Under the pieces are notes generated by a model that worked only from the letters and a program-made list of their open reading frames with translations, made no database searches and was not told the origin of the DNA. DNA of 48,626 nt, from the NCBI GenBank assembly GCA_947258885.1, contig CAMYKD010000026.1:1-48626 (forward strand), in the 5' to 3' direction. The position numbers and the translations under genes are program-made. Source of the stretch: an uncultured Kiloniellales bacterium (GTDB lineage: Bacteria > Pseudomonadota > Alphaproteobacteria > Kiloniellales > JAKSDN01). Positions 44,324 to 48,626 of the stretch are shown here, piece by piece; positions within the stretch are counted from its first letter, which is position 1; every line of letters begins with the position of its first letter.

Positions 44324-45247
44324 ATGGAACCCATCATCGGCGGGGACGGCGGCGGCCCGCCGCCCGCGGACGTCATAAAGGACTCCAATACCGCCCGGTT
44401 CGCCCAGGACGTCATCGAGGCGTCGCTGAGCGCGCCGGTGATCGTCGACTTCTGGGCGCCCTGGTGCGGCCCCTGCAAGCAGCTTACGCCGTTGCTGGAG
44501 AAGACGGTCACGGCCGCGCGCGGCGCGGTCCGCCTGGTCAAGATCAACATCGACGAGAACCAAGACCTGGCGGCCCAGATGCGGGTTCAGTCGATTCCGA
44601 CGGTCTACGCCTTCTACCAGGGGCGCCCGGTCGATGCGTTTCAGGGCGCGCTGCCGGAAAGCCAGATCAAGAGCTTCATCGATCGCCTGACCCAGACCGC
44701 CGGCACGGCCGCGGGCGCCAGTCCGGTCGAGCAGGCGCTCGAGGAGGCCGAGGCCGCGTTGGAGGCCGGCGAGACCGGGGCGGCCTCCGCGCTGTTCGGC
44801 CAGGTGCTGCAGCACGAAGCGCAGAACGTCCGGGCCCTCGCGGGCACGCTCCGCTGCCTGCTCGCCACCGGCGACCACGCCGGCGCCAGGCGGACCTTCG
44901 ACGGCCTGTCGGAGGACCTGCGCAAGGATCCGGCGTTTACGCCGGTCGCCGCGGCGCTGGAGCTCGCCGAGGCCGGCGCCGGCGCCGGCGAGATTCCCGA
45001 TCTGATGGCGCGGGTCGCGGAAGACAACGACGACCACCAGGCGCGTTTCGATCTCGCCATGGCGCTCTACGCGGCCGACAAGTCCGAGGCGGCGGCGGAC
45101 GAGCTGCTGGAGATCATCCGCCGGGACCGGGCCTGGAACGACGACGGCGCGCGCAAGCAGCTGGTCAAGTTCTTCGAGGCCTGGGGCGCCACGAACCCCT
45201 TGACCCTCCAGGCCCGCAGGCGACTGTCGTCCCTGCTGTTTTCATGA
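44324..45247 (+). CDS. cnoX: Thioredoxin-TPR co-chaperone (CnoX/YbbN type)
   Basis: The 307-residue protein has an N-terminal thioredoxin domain (about 20-130) with an intact WCGPCK active site (Cys48 and Cys51) in VDFWAPWCGPCKQLTPLLEK. A TPR region follows (about 145-300; ALEEAEAALEAGETGAASAL, FGQVLQHEAQNVRALAGTLR). CnoX-type proteins hold unfolding clients for GroEL or DnaK; members with both Cys can also reduce clients. The start at ATG 44324 has AGAGGA upstream; the frame is open 69 bases further without a ribosome site. Its stop overlaps the next start (ATGA). Confidence 0.93.
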   Translation: MEPIIGGDGGGPPPADVIKDSNTARFAQDVIEASLSAPVIVDFWAPWCGPCKQLTPLLEKTVTAARGAVRLVKINIDENQDLAAQMRVQSIPTVYAFYQGRPVDAFQGALPESQIKSFIDRLTQTAGTAAGASPVEQALEEAEAALEAGETGAASALFGQVLQHEAQNVRALAGTLRCLLATGDHAGARRTFDGLSEDLRKDPAFTPVAAALELAEAGAGAGEIPDLMARVAEDNDDHQARFDLAMALYAADKSEAAADELLEIIRRDRAWNDDGARKQLVKFFEAWGATNPLTLQARRRLSSLLFS

Positions 45248-45900
45248 CCAGGTCCGCTTTCGATCCGGCCTTCGACGACCTGCCCGGGGCCCTGCCGGTA
45301 TTTCCCCTGGAGGGGGCCCTGCTGCTGCCCGGCGGGCGGCTGCCGCTCCGGATCTTCGAGGAGCGCTACCTCAACATGGTTCAGGATGTCCTGGCCGGCG
45401 ACCGGCTGATCGGCATGGTCCAGCCCTGCGAGGAGACCGAGGAGCAGGGCAGCGCCAGGATATACCGGACCGGCTGCGCGGGGCGCATCACGGCTTTCAA
45501 CGAAACCGACGAGGGGCATTTCCTGATCACCCTGTCCGGCCTGATCCGCTTCACCCTGGAGCGCGAGCTGCCGGTGCTCCGGGGCTATCGGCGCGTCGTG
45601 CCGGATTTCGGGCGCTTTCGCGGCGACCTGGACGAGGACGGCGGCTGGATCGACCGGGCCGGCCTGCTCGACGCGCTGAACGGCTATTTCGAGTCGAACG
45701 GCATAGAGGGCGACTGGGATGCCATCGAGGAGACGGCGGACGAGCAGCTCGTGACCTCGCTGGCCATGATCTGTCCCTTCGAGCCGCCGGAAAAGCAGGC
45801 GCTCCTGGAAGCGGCGACCTTGCCCGAGCGCGCCGCGACCATGACGACGATCCTGCAGATGTCGGCCCACGACAAGGACGGCGCCGCGCCACGGCATTGA
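45244..45900 (+). CDS. LON N-terminal substrate-binding domain protein
   Basis: The 218-residue protein consists of a Lon N-domain (PUA-like) without the ATPase or protease parts: LPVFPLEGALLLPGGRLPLR, IFEERYLNMVQDVLAGDRLI, GCAGRITAFNETDEGHFLIT and LSGLIRFTLERELPVLRGYR. Such proteins are conserved but poorly understood; a role in protein quality control is assumed. It is translationally coupled to the CnoX gene, which supports that idea. Confidence 0.92.
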   Translation: MTRSAFDPAFDDLPGALPVFPLEGALLLPGGRLPLRIFEERYLNMVQDVLAGDRLIGMVQPCEETEEQGSARIYRTGCAGRITAFNETDEGHFLITLSGLIRFTLERELPVLRGYRRVVPDFGRFRGDLDEDGGWIDRAGLLDALNGYFESNGIEGDWDAIEETADEQLVTSLAMICPFEPPEKQALLEAATLPERAATMTTILQMSAHDKDGAAPRH

Positions 45901-45936
45901 CCGCCCGCGCGGCCGAATTTCGGAAAAGGAGGCGTT

Positions 45937-46125
45937 ATGACAGGTGGAAAATCGGGGGTCGACCCCAAGCTTCTCGAGATCCTGGTCTGCCCGGTCACCA
46001 AGGCGCCGCTCGAGTACGACGCCGAGGCCCAGGAGCTGATCAGCCGCCAGGCGGGGCTCGCCTACCCGATTCGCGACGGCATCCCGATCATGCTGGCCGA
46101 CGAAGCCCGGCCCCTGGAAGATTGA
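45937..46125 (+). CDS. Trm112-like zinc-ribbon protein (YcaR type)
   Basis: The 62-residue protein has the family pattern [17 protein letters not shown], then [20 protein letters not shown] and LADEARPL. The single visible Cys in LVCPVT means that the full zinc site of eukaryotic Trm112 is incomplete, as in many bacterial members. Homologues activate methyltransferases or act as small chaperones. It starts behind GGAAAAGGAGG and lies in a series with the Lon-domain and DUF971 genes. Confidence 0.9.
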   Translation: MTGGKSGVDPKLLEILVCPVTKAPLEYDAEAQELISRQAGLAYPIRDGIPIMLADEARPLED

Positions 46126-46135
46126 GCGCCCGGTC

Positions 46136-46543
46136 ATGACGAGCGACGACGGCTTCGCCGCGGATCCGGGCGGCACCCGGCACTGGCCGACTGAAATCCG
46201 CTACCTGGCGGGCGAGAAGCGTCTCGAGGTCGAATTCGACAACGGCGCGCGGTTTTCCTATCCCGCGGAATACCTGCGGGTCGAAAGCCCCTCCGCCGAG
46301 GTCCAGGGCCACGGGCCGGGCCAGAAGCAACTCGTGACCGGCCGGCGCCATGTCGGCATCATGGAGATCGAGCCGGTCGGCAACTACGCGGTCAAGATCA
46401 AGTTCGACGACCTGCACGACACCGGGCTCTACTCCTGGAGCTATCTCTACCATCTGGGTGAGCGCCAGGAGGAGATCTGGGCGGCCTACCTGGCCGAGCT
46501 GGAGACCCGCGGCCTGGCGCGGGACCCCGCCGGCTCCGGCTGA
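46136..46543 (+). CDS. DUF971 (gamma-butyrobetaine hydroxylase N-terminal-like) protein
   Basis: The 135-residue protein is a single DUF971 domain: WPTEIRYLAGEKRLEVEFDN, FSYPAEYLRVESPSAEVQGH, VGIMEIEPVGNYAVKIKFDD and LHDTGLYSWSYLYHLG. This domain occurs alone in many proteobacteria, often near iron-sulphur assembly factors; its biochemical role is unsettled. It follows the Trm112-like gene by 10 bp, so the genes from cnoX to here likely form one operon. Confidence 0.93.
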   Translation: MTSDDGFAADPGGTRHWPTEIRYLAGEKRLEVEFDNGARFSYPAEYLRVESPSAEVQGHGPGQKQLVTGRRHVGIMEIEPVGNYAVKIKFDDLHDTGLYSWSYLYHLGERQEEIWAAYLAELETRGLARDPAGSG

Positions 46544-46655
46544 GTGAGCGCCTGGGAGTCGCGCCGGGGATACAGATTTTGTCGCATCCTCGTTGGACAG
46601 GACCGCGTCCTCTGGCACAGTATTCTCTCCGAGGCCGGTCCGGAGAGGTGTGTCC

Positions 46656-47906
46656 ATGCCGCGCGATAGCGAGCCGCCCGCCAAGCTCCCCGTCGCGGCC
46701 CTGATCGACACCGAACCGCACATCGACATGGTCGCGCTGCGCGGCTATCGGCTGGGGCGCGTGCGCGAGCAGCTCAGGCAGCGCGACTACGCCGGGGCCG
46801 TGCTCTACGATCCGATCAACATCCGCTACGCGACGGGCAGCCGCAACATGGCGGTCTGGACCCTGCACAACGCCGTGCGCTACTGCTTCGTCGCCACCGA
46901 GGGGCCGGTCGTGGTGTTCGACTTCCACAACTGCGAGCACCTGTCCGCCGGCCTGGAGACGGTCGACGAGGTACGGCCCGCCGTCGCTTGGTACTACTTC
47001 GGCGCCGGCGCGCGGTTCGAGGAGCGCGCCAAGACCTGGGCCGCCGAGATCGCCGACCTGGTGGCGGCCCACGGCGGCGGCAACCGGCGCCTGGCGCTGG
47101 ACCACTGCGATCCGGAGGGCGCCGCGGCGCTGGCGGCGCTCGGCATCGAGGTTCGGAACGGCCAGGAGGTCATGGAACTCGCCCGCGCGATCAAGTCGCC
47201 GGAGGAACTCGCCTGCATGGGCCAGTCGATCGCGGTCTGCGAGGCCGCCATGGCGCGCATGCGCGAGGCGCTCGAGCCCGGCATGACCGAGAACCAGCTC
47301 TGGGCGATCCTGAACCACGTCAACGCGGCCATGGGCGGCGAATGGATCGAGACCCGGCTGCTCGCCTCGGGCGCGCGGACCAACCCCTGGTTCCAGGAAT
47401 CCAGCGACCGCATCATTCGGCCCGGCGAGATGGTCTCCTTCGATACCGATATGATCGGGCCCTACGGCTATTGCGCGGACATCTCGCGCAGTTACTTCTG
47501 CGGCCCGGGGCGGCCGTCGGACGAGCAGCGGCGGCTCTACCGCCTGGCCTGGGAGCAGATCCATTTCAACATGGACCTGCTGAAGGCGGGCCTGAGCTTC
47601 AGGGAGCTGGCGGAGACGGCCTGGAAGATGCCCGAGAGCTGCCGGGCCAACCGCTACTCCGTGGTGATCCACGGCGTCGGCCTCTGCGACGAGTACCCGG
47701 CCTGCGTCTACCTGGAGGATTTCGAGACCAGCGGCTACGACGGCCGCCTGGAGGCCGGCATGACGGTCTGCGTCGAGAGCTTCATCGGCGAGACGGGCGG
47801 CCGCGAGGGGGTCAAGCTGGAGCAGCAGGTGCTGATCACCGAGACCGGCCTCGAGCTCCTCTCCACCTTCCCCTTCGAGGAGGATCTGCTCGGGCGCGAG
47901 CTGTAG
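46656..47906 (+). CDS. dddP: M24-fold protein, probable DMSP lyase DddP
   Basis: The 416-residue protein has a creatinase/aminopeptidase P fold. Sequence blocks match my memory of marine DddP: YDPINIRYATGSRNM, GGEWIETRLLASGARTNPWF, VSFDTDMIGPYGYCADISRS, IHGVGLCDEYP and EQQVLITETG. The six metal ligands are Asp263, Asp265, Asp275, His339, Glu374 and Glu389. Each is exactly 32 less than the published ligands of Ruegeria lacuscaerulensis DddP as I recall them (295, 297, 307, 371, 406, 421). Tyr334 and Asp345 correspond the same way to the reported catalytic Tyr366 and Asp377. DddP splits dimethylsulphoniopropionate into DMS and acrylate. Wider DddP-like M24 proteins may differ. The start follows GGAGAGG. 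It is probably a single gene. Confidence 0.75.
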   Translation: MPRDSEPPAKLPVAALIDTEPHIDMVALRGYRLGRVREQLRQRDYAGAVLYDPINIRYATGSRNMAVWTLHNAVRYCFVATEGPVVVFDFHNCEHLSAGLETVDEVRPAVAWYYFGAGARFEERAKTWAAEIADLVAAHGGGNRRLALDHCDPEGAAALAALGIEVRNGQEVMELARAIKSPEELACMGQSIAVCEAAMARMREALEPGMTENQLWAILNHVNAAMGGEWIETRLLASGARTNPWFQESSDRIIRPGEMVSFDTDMIGPYGYCADISRSYFCGPGRPSDEQRRLYRLAWEQIHFNMDLLKAGLSFRELAETAWKMPESCRANRYSVVIHGVGLCDEYPACVYLEDFETSGYDGRLEAGMTVCVESFIGETGGREGVKLEQQVLITETGLELLSTFPFEEDLLGREL

Positions 47907-47921
47907 CCGCAAAGCCTCGTA

Positions 47922-48626
47922 CTACAGCGCCTCGCCGCGGATCAGGCGCGGCAGATCGCCGAGCAGGCCCATGGCGTGGCCCATGAACAGACGCTTCAGG
48001 GGCGGCAGGCGGTCGACCGCGGCGAGGCCCAGGTCACGGGCCAGGCGCAGCGGCGCCAAGTCGTTCGAGAACAGGCGGTTGAGGCCGTCGGTCGCGGCGA
48101 TCAGCATCAGGGTGTCGAGCCGGCGCCAGCGCTCGTAGCGCGCCAGCACGCCCGCGTCGCCGAGGTCGAGCCCGAGGCGCCGGGCGTCGACGACGACCTC
48201 GGCCAGGGCCGCCACGTCGCGCAGGCCGAGATTGAGGCCCTGGCCGGCGATCGGATGGATGGCGTGGGCCGCGTCGCCGATCAGCGCGAGGCGCCGGTCG
48301 ACGTAGCGCTCGGCATGCAGCAGCGACAGCGGATAGCTCCAGCGCCCGCCGATCGCCTCGAGCCGGCCCAGGCTGCTGCCGAAGCGCCGCGCGATCTCGG
48401 CCGCGAAGTCCTCGGCCTCGAGCGCCATCATGGCCGGCACCAGGTCGCGGCGTTCGGTCCAGACGATCGACGAGCGGTGCGTGCCGTCCTCGGCGTCGGC
48501 CATCGGCAGCATGGCGAAGGGGCCCGCGGGCAGGAAATGCTCGTGCGCCACGCCCTGGTGCGGCCGCTCGTGGGCCACGGTGCAGACGATGCCCGCCTGC
48601 GGGTAGCTCCACGTCGTGGTCCTTAT
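47922..48626 (-). CDS. UbiH/COQ6-family ubiquinone biosynthesis hydroxylase, 5' end outside the window
   Basis: The last 234 residues of an FAD-dependent monooxygenase that hydroxylates the ubiquinone ring. It runs off the right edge in frame (first visible codons give TWSYPQAGIVCTV, joining VAHERPHQGVAHEHFLPAGP and FAMLPM). The second FAD motif is LALIGDAAHAIHPIAGQGLN followed by LGLRDVAALAEVV. The N-terminal FAD GxGxxG motif must lie beyond position 48626. Which of UbiH, UbiF or UbiL it is cannot be decided. It is convergent with the M24 gene, stops 15 bp apart. Confidence 0.93.
   Translation of the reverse strand: MRTTTWSYPQAGIVCTVAHERPHQGVAHEHFLPAGPFAMLPMADAEDGTHRSSIVWTERRDLVPAMMALEAEDFAAEIARRFGSSLGRLEAIGGRWSYPLSLLHAERYVDRRLALIGDAAHAIHPIAGQGLNLGLRDVAALAEVVVDARRLGLDLGDAGVLARYERWRRLDTLMLIAATDGLNRLFSNDLAPLRLARDLGLAAVDRLPPLKRLFMGHAMGLLGDLPRLIRGEAL

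Noticed and set aside
46656-47906. Plain Xaa-Pro aminopeptidase
   Set aside because: The M24 fold is shared, but the longer blocks and the exact spacing of Tyr334 and Asp345 fit DddP better. I keep it as the alternative.

Overview
This 48.6 kb window is GC-rich chromosomal DNA, by eye about two thirds G+C. It most likely comes from an alphaproteobacterium of the Rhodospirillales/Kiloniellales type. The clues are gene neighbourhoods that I associate with that group: hemC-hemD-mitofilin(Mic60)-hemY divergent from tsaD-gpsA-YciI-like; a DUF1674/SDHAF4 gene beside htpX and rsmB; a heparinase-like gene upstream of purH; the very large NAD-dependent glutamate dehydrogenase; and a ubiquinone-biosynthesis hydroxylase. 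I see no rRNA, CRISPR array, intact insertion sequence or integrase.

Left part (1-8200) is accessory. Two related helical proteins of unknown function (52-1017 and 4779-5486) bracket a secreted four-haem cytochrome with a poly-aspartate tail, an HU-like protein, an unknown protein whose stop codon lies in a REP-like palindrome, and an exported histidine phosphatase. An AT-rich spacer (4373-4778) holds strong inverted repeats. A peptidoglycan-binding lipoprotein candidate, a disrupted nhaA, a small secreted protein between two 70-bp direct repeats, and tRNA-Thr(CGT) follow.

The middle (8240-17650) is core metabolism. A leftward haem operon runs hemC, then a hemD-Mic60 reading frame without a stop between the two parts, then hemY. 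A rightward group holds tsaD, gpsA and a YciI-like gene, followed by a disrupted MFS gene on the other strand, an EVE-domain gene and a Rieske gene. From 17800 to 22500 lie a broken acs, a PPOX-fold protein, a GNAT enzyme, a broken EamA exporter and a membrane-anchored cytochrome c. Four genes between 6 and 22 kb (nhaA, MFS, acs, EamA) are interrupted by short internal deletions with frameshift. This is either real decay or a sequencing/assembly problem.

From 22.5 to 35.7 kb: thermonuclease, SDHAF4-like protein, HtpX, a Tat-exported aldo/keto reductase, RsmB, Rpe, a heparinase-like protein, two surface-polysaccharide enzymes (WecA/MraY-type transferase and WbpM/FlaA1-type epimerase/dehydratase), PurH, a UMF1-type MFS transporter and a GNAT enzyme. 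The right part (35.7-48.6 kb) holds the 1611-residue NAD-glutamate dehydrogenase, a PAS-like protein next to a bactofilin with a long acidic extension, tRNA-Gly(GCC), a prolyl-tRNA editing-like protein, a thioredoxin-TPR chaperone (CnoX type), a Lon N-terminal-domain protein, Trm112-like and DUF971 proteins, an M24-fold protein that matches the DMSP lyase DddP residue by residue at its metal and catalytic sites, and the C-terminal part of a UbiH/COQ6-family hydroxylase cut by the window edge.

The points I consider most worth checking are the DddP candidate, the HemD-HTH-Mic60 fusion, the PAS/bactofilin pair, the duplicated cytochrome module with its Asp tail, the paralogue pair around the accessory block, and the cluster of four deletion-disrupted genes. 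Family assignments rest on recognition from memory. No database search was possible.
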